Below are positions 13,679 through 26,529 of a DNA stretch of 64,000 nucleotides, one piece after another. The notes under the pieces are model-generated. The model did not search any database, had not been told where the DNA came from, and was given only the letters and a program-made list of their open reading frames with translations. The translations under genes and the position numbers were made by a program. Origin of the DNA: Rostratula benghalensis (Eukaryota > Chordata > Aves > Charadriiformes > Rostratulidae); NCBI GenBank assembly GCA_013399305.1, contig VXAI01000082.1, positions 2,109,620 to 2,173,619 of the forward strand, written 5' to 3'. The stretch's first letter is position 1, and every line of letters begins with the position of its first letter.

Positions 13679-15945
13679 AAACCATATTGTTTAGTTTGTC
13701 TTAAGGGCTGTAGTAGTCCTTTACTGAATGTAGATCTTGTGTTAATAGGAGTTGTTGTAGGTTTTATTCCTGACTATAAGAAATATCAGCATATCTGAAT
13801 CTTATTTGGTTAGACTGCAAGAAATTTGCAAATTTTGCCAAAACTGGTTTGCAATTGTAAATGGTACCTTCCTGAGTGGAATCATAAGGTTGTACTCACT
13901 TATCCCCTGGCCTCTGAATGTCGTGACAACAGCTGAAATTTCAGTTTTGTAATTACTTGATTTTTAACAGGAATTTTAATATCAAAACCATAATGGTATT
14001 TAAAAATTTGTTGTGTTTTTTTTTTTTTCCCAAATAAATTCTACAAAACTGAAGAAGCTGTGACCATACCTACTTACTTTATATTATTAATATCACAATT
14101 GAGAGCTACCATATGAGATGTGTAAATTACAGCAATAGTGCACAGAGTTGGTATTAGCCATCTCATGCTAGAGAGATATGAATATTTTCTGAAATAGAGA
14201 TATTAAATGTTTTATTTCTTGTTTGGGTTAAGTGGCACTAGATCTAGAAACCACAAACATACCTTCTAATCTAGATTATTTTTCCTTTTAAAATGATTAT
14301 ACTGTTTCAGCTCAACACTTTCACATTCCATTGAGGTTTGTATAAATAGCTTGCTCAAAAAATGAATGTAGCTTTGAGTAAAAAAATCCTGCTGTGTGTG
14401 GCAAGCTATGAAAGGGGAATAAAATTCTACAGCAACTGTTGTTAAAAGGACAGGTATCTTGTTTGGGCATAGATTGTTTGGTCTGAGTATTTGCTGTCTA
14501 CTTTTCAGTGTAGAGGCCCTGCTGGGTTTTGATCGAACTTGTTTTGAAAGTACATTGTAGATCAATATGACAGGGACCATTTGATGGTCTAGTAGTTAAA
14601 TATCAGTGGAGCATTCCTCCAAAATTCAGTTTCTGAAGGTACCCAGTTGTATTTGCAGAAATAAGTTTTATGTATGCAAACGTCCAGAGCTACTTTTGTT
14701 TATATTGATTCAATAATTTACTTTTTTTTAGTAGTACTTCAAAAGGTTTCATGCTTACAGTAATAATCTTGAAGATTTGTAAAAGTTTTATTTGGAAGAC
14801 AATTTTGTTGTTCGGAGCCTTGAACAAATAAAAGAGCTATGAATGAATTGTATTATTTAATGCAATTTCAGTAAAGTTACATCAGATATCCTGAGAAAAC
14901 TTCAGTGGGGAATCTCTGCAGGTTTTAACAAATTTTCTCCTTTGCATGTGCTGAACCGGTAGGAGCCTTAAACCTATTCAAAATTTTTAAAGGAACCTTG
15001 CTTTGGATGTGAGCTCTAAAGATCTAAATAAATTTTCAGCTAAGGAATAGCTTTGGTTATTCTCTCTCTGAACACTGATAAGGGAACAGAAGAACCAATG
15101 CATGAGCGCATACCAAGTATCTGAACTCTCTAGTGATTAAAGAAAAGTATTTGGGAAAATATTACAGCCATACACATAGAAATGTTTGTTGAACTACCAT
15201 TTCCTGGTGTTATGTGGCTTGGGTGGGAGTTGTGCCATCAAGTAGAACTATTTGACTGCTCTCTCTTCCCAGGCTGATGTGAAAGGGAGAGTACGAATGC
15301 CTGTTTTCTCTTCTACTGGGAGATAACCTCTCCTTTTTCTCTTTCATCTTTCCTGAGGCAAGCAGCAGTGGAGGCATAGCTTAGTTTTTATTTTTCAAAA
15401 TAATATCATTTGAAAATACTATTTTCTCTCTTTGGTTCTAAAGTTAATGTTTCATAGTATGTCATGAACCATCATCTAGTCAGTTCTGTACTCTCACAAA
15501 ACCTTGGTATTTCCAGATATAATTTATTTGTGTAACAACAACATATAATAATATATATATACTTATATATAAAATAAGGAATTGTTACAGTTTGGTGCCT
15601 GGACAATTTTTGGAAGAATGTCAGAACTGAGAAGAGAGTCTGCCCTCAGGAACACCGTGTCTTCTACCACCATATCTCATTTGAGTTTGTTTCATTTGTT
15701 ATGATGCACTTTGAATTTGCTGAGTAGCTTGGGGTCATCTTCTTAAGACAAAAGTCTTCAGGAGCTCAAGAATAGCTAATGCAAAGTGGGTCAGGAAGGC
15801 AGTGCTATTTAAAATACCATGAATGCTTGGCAGGTATCTGGCAGATCCAGCATGTCCTGCATGCGTCCTGTATTCACCAGTTATCTCGGGATAAGCAGTA
15901 GGTGGAGTAAATTGGGTTCTTCTGGTAACTTGATAAACACAGTGC

Positions 15946-15975
15946 TACATATTGGGTAGCTACATATTGGGTAGC
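15946..15975. repeat. 15-bp exact tandem duplication
   Basis: The unit tacatattgggtagc occurs twice back to back without mismatch, which suggests a recent replication-slippage duplication in intron 1. Confidence 0.95.
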
Positions 15976-16390
15976 ACTGGGTTTCATATCCAGCATTCCA
16001 GCTACCCTGTGAAAAGGGAAGGATTATGTTAGGTCACTGTATAGCTTCTAGCTCTTCCAGTGAGATTTGTAAAATCAGAGGTTCCATAAAGGAGTAAGAA
16101 TGGAAAACTTAATCATGAGCTTCAGTACTTTGCTGAGTAGAACTGAACCTCTCAAAAGAGGGAAGCTTTTGATAGTATAAGAATAGGATTTTTAAATGAC
16201 ATCACAGTGTTTGTACTGCAACATTTCCTTGGATCATACTTGAACCATTTAAAAACAAAGTGCAAGGTGTAAAAAGGAGTTGGAAATGATTTAGAGCTAC
16301 TCCATCTAGCTCACCTAGGTCACATGCAGAAAAAGGTTTTTGATGTTCTGGAAGCACATAACTGCGCAGTCAGCCAAAATGCTAGGAAAG

Positions 16391-16408
16391 CACGTGAAGT
16401 AGCACGTG
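16391..16408. promoter_or_regulatory. Tandem E-boxes CACGTG-N6-CACGTG
   Basis: Two canonical CACGTG E-boxes are separated by exactly six bases (aagtag). Tandem E-boxes with six- or seven-base spacers are the arrangement preferred by CLOCK-BMAL1 and appear in circadian enhancers. Use here is untested. Confidence 0.4.
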
Positions 16409-17812
16409 TGGTTCAAGTTAAACAGGGTTAGGAGCAGAAAGCTGTGGTGATCATGGGCATGAATAAATTTGTCTTTAAAATGGGTAACAGTTGGAGCTAT
16501 TGTGAAGATCAGTATAGAAGCTGTCTTTGATCTCTTTCCTTTTGAATAGCTGAGATGTCTTTTATTCTGTTGTGGCACTGCACTTTATGTGTTGCTTTTG
16601 GGTAGTAAAGTATTCTGTGGTAGATTTAGGTGTGGCATTTTGTTGGATTCCAAATTTTCTGTCTTTAAGACCTTTGAGAATTGTTTCTAACCTGGTAGTT
16701 ATTTTGGTTTTGTAAACTTGGGTGAGAGGCCTTTTGGCTTTATGATGAAATCAGTTTATGTACCTTGATCATCGCACAAACTTTGTAATGTGTCTGTCCA
16801 GTTGAGTCAAGCAGTTTCAAGTATTTATAATAAAATATTGGTAATAATAACAGAATTGGAGAGAATGCTTGTCAGAAATGTCCAGTTTTTGCTGCACACT
16901 GAAGATAAAAAATTTCAAATGAAATTAGGAAATAGTATAGGAGTCATTCTGGTTGTTTATAAATAATTTTATTAGCATCTTTTATTTTTGAATGAGTGCT
17001 GTTTTCAGTAATAATTTTTTTCAACAAACACTTCATTTTCAATTAATAGTTTGTTTATGTTCTTTCATCTTCAGAATGTTTCGATGCAGGGGTTTTGGTA
17101 ACTGTAGACTATGTGCTTTTCCCATGTTGGGTAAATACTTATGAGATTAACTGTTAATCTTATATATTCAAACTTTCTCCATAACAGTGTTCCAGAGAGT
17201 TTGTAGCTTTTGTTTTGTGTAAAAATAATATAGATATGTATTTTCATAATTTCCTGTTAAATCAGCAGTATATCAATCTTATTATGTTTTTTTGTAGAAT
17301 AAATATAAAAATAATTTGGTGCAGATATATGGTTTTGGACTGAATTAGAGTTTTGATTACTAGTATTGCTGGTTTTGCATGCCAGGGAATCAGAGCAATC
17401 CCCAACAATCAAGCGTGTTAAATTACTTAAAGCAGTGAATCTGCTCTTCCTCAAAATTTGAACAACTTCCTTGAAATTTTTAATGAAGAGTGCTATAAAT
17501 GTAACGAACCAACTATAGACCCCGGACTTTTTCCTTGCAATGCCTATTTTGTTGTTTGACTTCATAAACTAGAGTTTCAATTGTGACATGTATTTTGAAA
17601 ACTATTTAAGTACTGCATGAAGATTTTGGGCTTTTTTTGTTGTAGTCTACATCTGTTTAATTGGATGCGTGTTTATTAAGATTGCTTGAAAGGGAATATT
17701 CATATATATTGACTATTAAGACATAAATAAATTTGTAATGTAGAATTTTAAATAAATCAGCATATTTTTATACTCTAAATACCATCTAACTCTTTCTGTT
17801 AAAATTTTTTAG

Positions 17813-17914
17813 GGAGAGCCTATCACCTTCTGTGAGAATAGTTTTGTGAAGCATCGTTCCAGTACTACTAAGCAATTCCTGGAAACTGCTGTTAATCTTC
17901 AACTCTTTAAACAG
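17813..17914 (+). CDS. DENND1B: DENND1B coding exon B (dDENN core)
   Basis: The exon has 102 nt, 34 codons, phase 0-0. Its acceptor is a T-rich tract ending ttttttag and its donor is cag|gtatga. It encodes residues 43-76, GEPITFCENSFVKHRSSTTK followed by QFLETAVNLQLFKQ. FCENSFVKHR and the FLETAVNLQLF helix are hallmark dDENN sequences in DENND1 proteins. Together with exon A it forms part of the DENN fold that carries exchange activity towards RAB35. Confidence 0.97.
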
Positions 17915-20900
17915 GTATGAGAGAGTAAATAACCCATGTCTAATGATTTTCTCATAAACATATCCATATTCAAGTATATTTTACTTTCTGACAGCTTATT
18001 AAACTCTTGGATAAAATATTACTCCAAGTAATTTGTGTATAGGCATTCATCCCTATTTTGTTGTATTTTTAAATCTTCGGTTGTAGTTAAAGAGAGTACT
18101 GGTGGTGGGGAAACTCAACAAAAAAAAAAACTTCAGGGTACAGAGCCAGTGCAGCATCTCTTTAGTCATGTAAACAAGAAAAATCATGGATCTCCCAGCT
18201 TGACGGTTGAACTTCATTTTCAGCTCTCTTGGCTCATGACCAAAGAACCTAAATAACATAGTGCTTACTTAAATTGGACTTCAGTGGTGTGGATTCATAT
18301 TGTAATTGCAGTTTTCATTGCTAGGCTTTTTGAAGTATGCACACAGAGAATATTACAAACCTGAGCCATAGGGATGGCCTGAAGAATATTCTAGCTGATC
18401 TGTTAATGCAGATTTTGAACTAACCGAGAAAAATTGTTGAATGCCTGGCACAGCTCAGTAATAGTTCTATTATGGTCTTTGAAATTATTTTTTTTTCTTT
18501 AATTTTGTTCTTAAATTTTTTTTTCCCCCTTTTCATCACATGACTCATCATGAGTCATCAAAAGGATGCTAAGAAAGTTTTTAGAAAAATCAAGGAATAT
18601 CTGAATGAAATCAGAACACTCATAAAAGAATATATTTGCCTGCAAATAGCTGGAATGATTGAGGCATGGAAGTTCATGTTTAAATAATCTAGTGGACTAG
18701 TCTTTGAAGATATACTACCGTGATAGATAAGGGAAATTCATTATGTGTGGAATCTTCTAATTTTCAAAAAAATACTTGGTGTTAATCAGCGGCTAGTGTC
18801 TAAGGCAAAGATTTATGCAAGGCTGCGAGTACATAGAAGTGCTGTGAAAACACGTTTCTCCTAATTGTATAAAAGTTTAAAAAATACCGATCATAGAACC
18901 GTGTTCCTTTTAATTATACTATGTTTTATTTTGTACAATAACAAAGCATAAATAATAAGAAATCTGAAACCTCCTGAAGTTTCCAGCACAAATGATTGAA
19001 GTGGAAAGAAGTAACAGAATAAACGGTGTTGTTTATGTTTTGCATATCTCAGTGCGATAAGCCTAGCATGAAACTTTCTGGATAGAAAGCTGCCTGCAGG
19101 CAACGTTTCTAAATTGTTGTCACACTACTGCTACAACTAAGGCAAGGTCTTCAGCTGTAAGAAAAAAAGTTTCACTCCATTGAACTGAATGGGCTTGTCA
19201 GTGCTGCTCCGTGCTTACCCATTACATTTTAATATGTGTTCAATTAAACTGAATCAGTTTACAGTTTGTTTATGGCTGGTTTTATTTTTATTTCAACTAA
19301 AGGAAATAATATATTTTAGAGGATTAGGAAATAGTAACAATTTTGATCATGTGTGTGGTTTAATAGTAGTAGTAGTGGGGTTTTTTCATTCCTCTAGCTT
19401 CTGTCACAAAGGTTACTCCTTTTTCAGCTAATCCTCAGCCCAGCTGTATCTTCTCCAGTATTTCCCACTGACAAATAAGCTGTTTTCAAAGTTGTTTTTG
19501 TTCAAAAAGTCTAAAGCATATTTTATTCTGTTCTGGAAAATCTTTTAAAGCCAAAAATAGTTAGAAGCAGCCTTAAACCTAGACCAAACAGAAAATAGCT
19601 ACTTTTTCCCCACATCTTTGATATTTGTACTTTTACATGTCCTATTTATTTGTTAGCTTTTTCTGGGCTTTAGAAATGCTCCCCTTTAATTAGAGCAGCA
19701 TGGGAAGGTAGCTAAACTTCATTTCAAGTTTCAAACACAGACGTCTTACATGACAAATAATTCTGATGATTGTCCAGGGACGATACTAATTCATTCTTAG
19801 ACCTAGCTATGCTAGACTATCTCATTAAATGATGTAATTGTTTAAGTAATGTAATCTGCAACATTTGTTGGGATTTGTTCCTAAGAAGGTGGGAAGTGTT
19901 AACTAGAAAAATAAATAATGAATGCAGGATTAGGCCTTGAAGAACCGTAAGTTTTTGAGAATTATTAGTAATTTCAATTTTAATTTACAACCTATATTAG
20001 TGGAGTTCTCTTCTTGGAAGCTGTTGAGTTGTCATTCTGTGAAAATCACATTTATCATCTTTTCTTTGCTTCTACCCACTATTTGTTTTTAATGATGTGA
20101 TTTTAAACTATTTGTTTAATGATGGATTATTAAAATCATGGATGATTCGACTTGGAATTTTTACTCTTGCCTAAATAATGTGTGGGAGTTGCTCACAAAC
20201 ATCATCTCTATTTCCCCACCCTTTAACACCTGTGCAACAATATCTTCTGAAGTGTATACAGTGTATATTTTGATTTTAGAATTCAAGATTATTTAAGGAT
20301 TATGGTAGTTCTGTCTTTAGTCATCTTAAAATCCAAGAGTAGCAATTGAATGGAATTACTAGTTTTTCATTGAAAAGGGTAGTCAGCCAAGGGCTCCCTG
20401 CATCTCAAAGTGAATAAATTTCTTGAATAGCAGGCCCAGATTTTTGAAGAGAATGTGGGTTTGAAAAATGGGAGGAGAAAACCATACAGGCTACGTGTGA
20501 TTCATCGTGCTATTCTTTTCACGTAGCAATCTAAATGCAACCATTGCCAGTAAATTACTCAAAAGTAATAACTACTACCACTACTACCACTTATAATTTC
20601 CTTCAATGTCTCTAGTATCTTTTTTCTAACAGTCCTGTTTGCCCGTATTTAACTACTGAGTTGGAATGGTGCTCTAAAAACTGAAGTTCAGTCAGTGTCT
20701 CAGCCTTCTGTTGGTACAATTTTACCAAATGATGAGTATGCCCATAAATCTTATGTTAGTTTATAGTATGGAATGAATTCTTAACTTTCTCTGAAGAGAT
20801 AATGTCTTAGAGTTCAAAGGCTGGAGATGGGAGGGGATGGGGTAGTGTGTTTTGTTTTTTTTCTCTTCCCAGCAGTAGCTGAAGATGCTCTTATCTTTTT

Positions 20901-22483
20901 TTCTTACTGTGAAATAATCCAGTGATCCCATAGCGGCCTGACCATGAACTATATAGAAAAAAGCTGACTTTGATTAAAATGAAAAAATAAGGTATTTAGA
21001 CAAGAAAGAGAAAGAAATGGTTATCTATTTGCTTGTCTAACCCTTGCTGTTGGAATTTTTGTACTCTGAGAAGGGGATTTGTTTCACATCACTAGTCTGT
21101 TCATTGACTAGCATTCGATTGTCACTGATATTGTTTAAATAATCTGTGGTTAAAACATGATATAGCCAAATAATTAATTTTGTTCCTATGTACTTGTTAG
21201 TACCAGCGAAAAGCTCGTAATTCTTGTTAGAGGACGAACTGTATATAATTGGAAAAGTGCTTTCTCACTTTATCTCTCAGACTTGAGTTAGCCTTTTCAA
21301 ACCAAAAAGGGAGGGGTTGCTTCTTGAAAGAATTTTAAACCTTCAAGAATGTGCTGGTTGTATGTCTCTCAAGCCCTGTAATTCAAAAGAATGTATTAAT
21401 TCCTTCTGAAAGGTTTAATCATTAGTCATCTTACTTTGACTTTTTCTGATGTATTTGGATCATTTCAGTCTCCCTTTATATGCTTATATGTGGATTCAAA
21501 TCCCTGTCTTTATGCATCTATAACCTCTGCATAAGGACAACTGTTGCAGTGAGCATCTGTAGAGGCAACTGGATGAGTGTTATTGGTTAAAAAACCATAA
21601 ATATATATGTTGGAACTTCAGAATACAGTGGTGTCAACCCTGAACTGTGCTCAGTCAGGTGGAGAGGGTTTTAGGGGTCTGCCTTGGTATGGTGCCCCTA
21701 CTTGTTTTGGGACTTCATGCACCACATTCCCATACACTTAAATTAAATATCCTTTGAGTCAGTTTGTGCGCTGCCAGTGAAATCCCACGGGCTGTGAAAT
21801 GCTACAGTTACCATTCACACACTGTCCTTACAGCATCATTTTTCATGTATAACACATACACTTTTAAGGCACCTCAAGTAGAAATTGTAGTCTGTAATTT
21901 CTTTAAACTGGATGTGGTGAAATGTTTCCAACTGTTCTAAAAGTGCTTTCTGTGCACAAAAACGTTCTACTTTGGACTCGATGTATACCCAGAAAGGAAT
22001 ACCATAGGGAGGTTTGTTTATGTTCTTTTGTTGATGATATCGGGTAAACTTCTGATTTCGAAACAGAACATCAGGGAGTGACTCAGAAATCTTTATTTGC
22101 TTATGATTACAAATCCAAAGTTACCACTTACAAGGAAATAAATTAGTATATTTCCATGCCATTAGAAAATCTTGAAAACCATTTTAAATATTTCTGAACA
22201 AACTGATGTGTAATTTCATTGACTATGAAATTTACAAATCTATATGTAAATTTTGCATAATACATATAAAATACTTTTTATATATATACACATATATAAA
22301 ATACTCTGATATTTCTGCTGCTCCTACTTGCAACTGCTCTTGCAAAATCCATCTAAAAGCCATATATTATCCATAAGCCATATGTTGTCTTGAACGTCCA
22401 TATTCATCATGTGCAGACTGGAAACTATAACACTGTACAGTAATAGAAGGGCCAACAACTCATGACCTTTTTTTCTTTTACAG
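17915..22483 (+). other. DENND1B intron 2
   Basis: This is a 4.6-kb intron between exons B and C. It contains a dyad pair of AP-1 consensus sites (18541-18557) and a likely old repeat remnant (19143-19200). A short TA-rich run lies at about 22275-22305. The rest is plain AT-rich intronic DNA. Confidence 0.9.
18541..18557. promoter_or_regulatory. Paired AP-1 consensus sites in dyad arrangement
   Basis: TGACTCA and TGAGTCA are separated by three bases, so two perfect AP-1 (FOS/JUN) sites sit ten bases apart centre to centre, about one helical turn. The segment is in intron 2 and could be an intronic enhancer; I have no evidence of activity. Confidence 0.4.
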
Positions 22484-22574
22484 TTTATCGATGGTCGACT
22501 ATCAAAATTAAACGCAGGAAGAGGATTCTCTGATGTTTTTGAAGAAGAAATCACATCAGGAGGCTTTTCTGGAG
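22484..22574 (+). CDS. DENND1B: DENND1B coding exon C (end of dDENN, FxDxF-like motif)
   Basis: The exon has 91 nt, starts in phase 0 and ends after the first base of a Gly codon (donor gag|gtacag). The acceptor is a T-rich tract ending ttttacag. It encodes residues 77-107, beginning FIDGRLSKLNAGRGF and continuing SDVFEEEITSGGFSG. FIDGRL closes the dDENN helix pair. FSDVF (residues 91-95) fits the FxDxF pattern, a known class of AP-2 alpha-ear ligand, and is followed by an acidic EEE. Confidence 0.97.
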
Positions 22575-25500
22575 GTACAGATTTAATTTGAGTGTCCTCA
22601 CTCATTATTCTTCTTTGGGAACTGATCAACATGATGATGTTCTCAGGATTTCCTTTAAATTTTAGAAGTACTGAATCTTATTATTGCTTCATTGTATTCA
22701 TTCATTCTTGGCAAGCCTTTAACAAATCACTGCTGGCACACATACTATTATGTATTTAACTATGTCATGGTATTAAATGAAGATATGTTGTTTTATTCCA
22801 TTGAAATAATACTTAGATTTCAATATGTGATGAAATATCACTATTTACATTTTAACTGTATGTTTACATAATGTGCTACATTAAATGTAAACTATATTTT
22901 AAAAATAACTTTGAAATTTGTGTTGCTGAACTTTTTCTAGTTATATTTTCCCTAAAAACTTGCACTTTTCCACATCTAATTATATCTGCAGTGTAGAGAT
23001 AAGAGTGATTTCCTCAATTTTTTAGAGAAATTTGCCATCTCCAGCAAATGTGTTCCTCTAATAAGGAGGGGAAAATTTAACACTTGCATATCATCTCAGA
23101 TGGAACATTGAAAGTTTACCTTCTTAATAAAAATACTATTTCGTGTGTTGTTTCCCTCTGTTATGCTCACTGACAGTTGTTATAACACTTCTGACATTAG
23201 CTAGCTTGGAAAATTAATCCATACAGTTGATGGTGAATATTACAGGATTGCTGAATATTACAGGATTATTGATTGCTTTCCCATTAGACATTTATTACAG
23301 CTATATTGTTATTTGTGGTATCATATTTGCTATCAAAATGTTGGATCATAATGTGCACGACAGCACAAATAACTGGGTTGTGGTCTTTAGTGTAGAAGCT
23401 TTCTCAGTAGATGGAAGTTATGTGATGTGGGCAAATCCACTGAGTTGTATCTGACAGCTCTGGAGAGTCTTTCTTTGTCAGACTCCCCTTAAACAGGCAT
23501 ACTTACCAAGGAAGGGATTTGGCCCCCACAGAGAAATCGAGTTCTGCAGTGCCATCTTCACCTTCTGTAAAATACCTTTTTTAATGCTCAGAGTACATAA
23601 ATCCTTTTGTTCAAGATTTTCACTGCCTTCTTTTGCCCTCTGTGTCTTATGCTATGATCTAGCACATAATTATTTTTTTCTTGATTAAAGTGTGGTTAGT
23701 TATACTGAGATTTACGTCTTTTCTACATTTTAGAGTAACTTATGCTGCTCTGTAAACAGACTTTAGGCATCGAGCATCCATTATTCAGATAGGTGGTGTC
23801 AGTATTCTGAGTTTGTTCGCTGACTGCAGTTAGTGGGTCAAGAGGCTGCAATAAAACTGCAATGGAAGTTAGATAAAGCTTGTTTCTCGGCTGCGTGCTG
23901 GCAGCCTGTGAACCATGTCTCACCTGGCTCTGCTCAGGAGGGAATACTCAGCTTCACTAGCAGGTCTCTGTTAGATTGCACTGTGTGCTTACTTTTCAAG
24001 TCATACAAGCTGTATATTGCCAGGTTGTGGACAAATTGCTTAGGGCACATATTCAGTATTTACATAACTGCTGTCTCATTATCGTTATGAAGTGCAGGGC
24101 TAACAATATGTATGCAATTGAAGGTGACATTTTGTGATGCTAATGGGGTAGAACTACAATCTCTTTGCAGAGTTAGCTCCCATCAACTTTATCAGGGAGC
24201 CCAAGGTTTTAAAAAAACAGGTGAAAACCAGCCTTCAGAAAAGTCACAGAAAGTTAGTGTAAGCTGTTAAAAGGACAGGTGAACATATTCTTAGCTGAAG
24301 AGAGTATAATTTAAAAATTACCGAATCAAATGGAAAGGTTTTTTTAAATAATTTCTTTATTAATTTGAGTTTTTCCACACATGTGAACATAAATAAACCA
24401 GCACAAAAGATAAACTGAAAATTGGAGAATAAAAACTTAGATTTCATTATTTTTTGTGATTTCGTCCCCAGTAAAATGGTCAAAACTTATTTACCTGTGA
24501 CTATATGTGAAAAGAAATCTGTCAGCCATCTCCATTACAGTTTGGACATACTTAATACTTTTTTTTGCCTTTACATGTATTATTCTGTGGAAGTATTTGT
24601 TCTCAAGACTTCTATGTAACTGTCAGTATAAAAATATGGGGATGATTGATTAGCTTAGCACTTGGATTTCTTGTAGAATATATCCAATAAAGTAATTTGT
24701 AATCACATTAATTTTACTACAGCAGTTATTTTTTGGAGGTAATTAATATCAATGGTGCTAGTATAAGGAAAATTGAAATAGTGAAAACCTTTGAACCTCT
24801 CTTTTAATAATAATTTATTTTAAGGGGTCAGCATTTTCTTGCTGGAATATTAATAGGTTCACCTCTAGCTAAAGGTATACAGTGTTAACATGCCTTTTCT
24901 GTCGATGGGTGTTTATCTGTTTACTGCCTTCTCTGCAGTCTCTACACAGCTAGAAGACAATTAAACTTCTTGATGATTTTCTGTGATCTCATTAAGTCAT
25001 AGGCTGTGACGGACAAAGCTCAGATGTGGAAAGAGTCACTGTTAAGGACACCATAAGACAGATGATATATGAATATTCTTTGATAAGAATTTGAAGTTAT
25101 GAAATGTCATATTACAAAAAAGTACTTATGGGTCATGGAAATTTCATTAACTCACTGGCACTGGTTAAATTTCACATGTTATTTCTATGCTACCTTCTGT
25201 GGTAGTTCCAGGGAGCCAGACTGAACGATTAAATAATGAGTCATTTTTGCTTTAGGTTGCTCTTTGATGTTCTTTCTGGAGATAATGATCATAATGATCA
25301 TCAGGTTCTCTCCTTTCTAAGCAAGCATTGCTTTCATTTGTGCCATCATTCCTGAGAGTATGGCATTCTCAAAACTTTAAAGTATTTAGTGGAGTGGGTA
25401 AAAGTGCCTGATTTGACAGCTCAGTTTTTTCACCAAATTGAGAAAATTGGGAATACCTTTTACCATGATCCAGTTAAGTCTCAGCCATGTTCTAGGAGAA

Positions 25501-26488
25501 TGTTTTGGCTCTCCACTTCCAGTGCAATAATACCACCTTGGCCTTAGTAAAGTGATTATTGCAAAGCTTAAGAAGTTTTGAGAACTACTGTTGAAAGTAA
25601 TGTGTAGTAACGTGTAACTGTAACATCAAGGATATATCAGTGTGGTCTTTTCAAAATTAATAAACTCTCTGCTTGAAACTCCAGTGTTCTTGTCAATGTG
25701 AATGTCTAGTTTGGGGTTAGTAACGGCTCACAGAACCAGAGCATTCGAGTGACTGATATACTCGAAAATTTTCTCAGGGATCAGGCACCCAATCTTTGGT
25801 GTTCAGCTGAACACTAAATACTGCTTTCCCATGATGAAGAAATGGCTACTGTCTTCCCAAGTGCTTGGTAGTATTTAACCATGGCCAGCCTAGCAGCACA
25901 ATAGTCCTCGGTGGTCCTACAGAAGTCAGTAGCTCTTACTTGCTATTTAGAGGTTTTCCTTTGTGAAAGAAAGTAGATACAGTTAATAATTTAGAATTAT
26001 TTTTGCTGCGCAGGAGTATATAGTTGTGCCATAATCCTTAGACTTTTCGCTCATTCTTTTTTCTTGGGATGGTACCATCTGCAGTCCATGTCATTTTTGT
26101 ACTTGAAAGTTTGCCCAGTGGAATCATTATGCTTGAATGTAGTTCATTATAGATTATTCTTCTCTTCAAGGTGGTGTTTTTCTTTTTAGCAGTGTGTTAC
26201 CTTATCATAGTTTTAATTTCTCTTTCTACCTCAATTGGAATTAAAAAAAAAGTATGTGGTGAAAAGATACACTTTTACAAAGAAAACAGAAAACATGAAA
26301 TAAGATATACCTAGGGTCTTTCTTATTGTACTCATATTCTTATCTTTACATTCCTTGCCTATCTGGGAAGAATGAAATTAATGAATAATCCTCTAAGGGA
26401 ACTTTTAATGCATATTGTGAGGAGAGCTGAAATATTTAATATGATGAAATTATGTTTGATTGTGTTACATTTTACATTTCTATTTCAG
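22575..26488 (+). other. DENND1B intron 3
   Basis: This is a 3.9-kb intron between exons C and D, containing an 18-bp imperfect tandem duplication (23235-23270). No transposon or extra exon was recognised. Confidence 0.9.
23235..23270. repeat. 18-bp imperfect tandem duplication
   Basis: gaatattacaggattgct is followed directly by gaatattacaggattatt, differing at two bases near the end, in intron 3. Confidence 0.92.
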
Positions 26489-26529
26489 GAAATTCAAGGT
26501 CTTATCAGCAGTGGATGCATACAGTGAAG
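26489..26529 (+). CDS. DENND1B: DENND1B coding exon D (short, 41 nt)
   Basis: This small exon supplies the last two bases of Gly107 and then 13 codons, NSRSYQQWMHTVK. The acceptor is tatttcag and the donor aag|gtataa. Mammalian DENND1B has the close equivalent GNPRSYQQWVHTVK, so identity and phase are secure although the exon is too short to stand out as an ORF. Confidence 0.96.

Larger units (their letters stand above)
8305..17812 (+). other. DENND1B intron 1
   Basis: This is a 9.5-kb GT-AG intron between exons A and B. It contains a plus-strand CR1 3' fragment (13512-13678), a 15-bp exact tandem duplication (15946-15975) and a paired CACGTG E-box (16391-16408). Several poly-T and poly-A runs are present (around 10160, 10275, 12650). 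I see no other gene. Confidence 0.9.
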
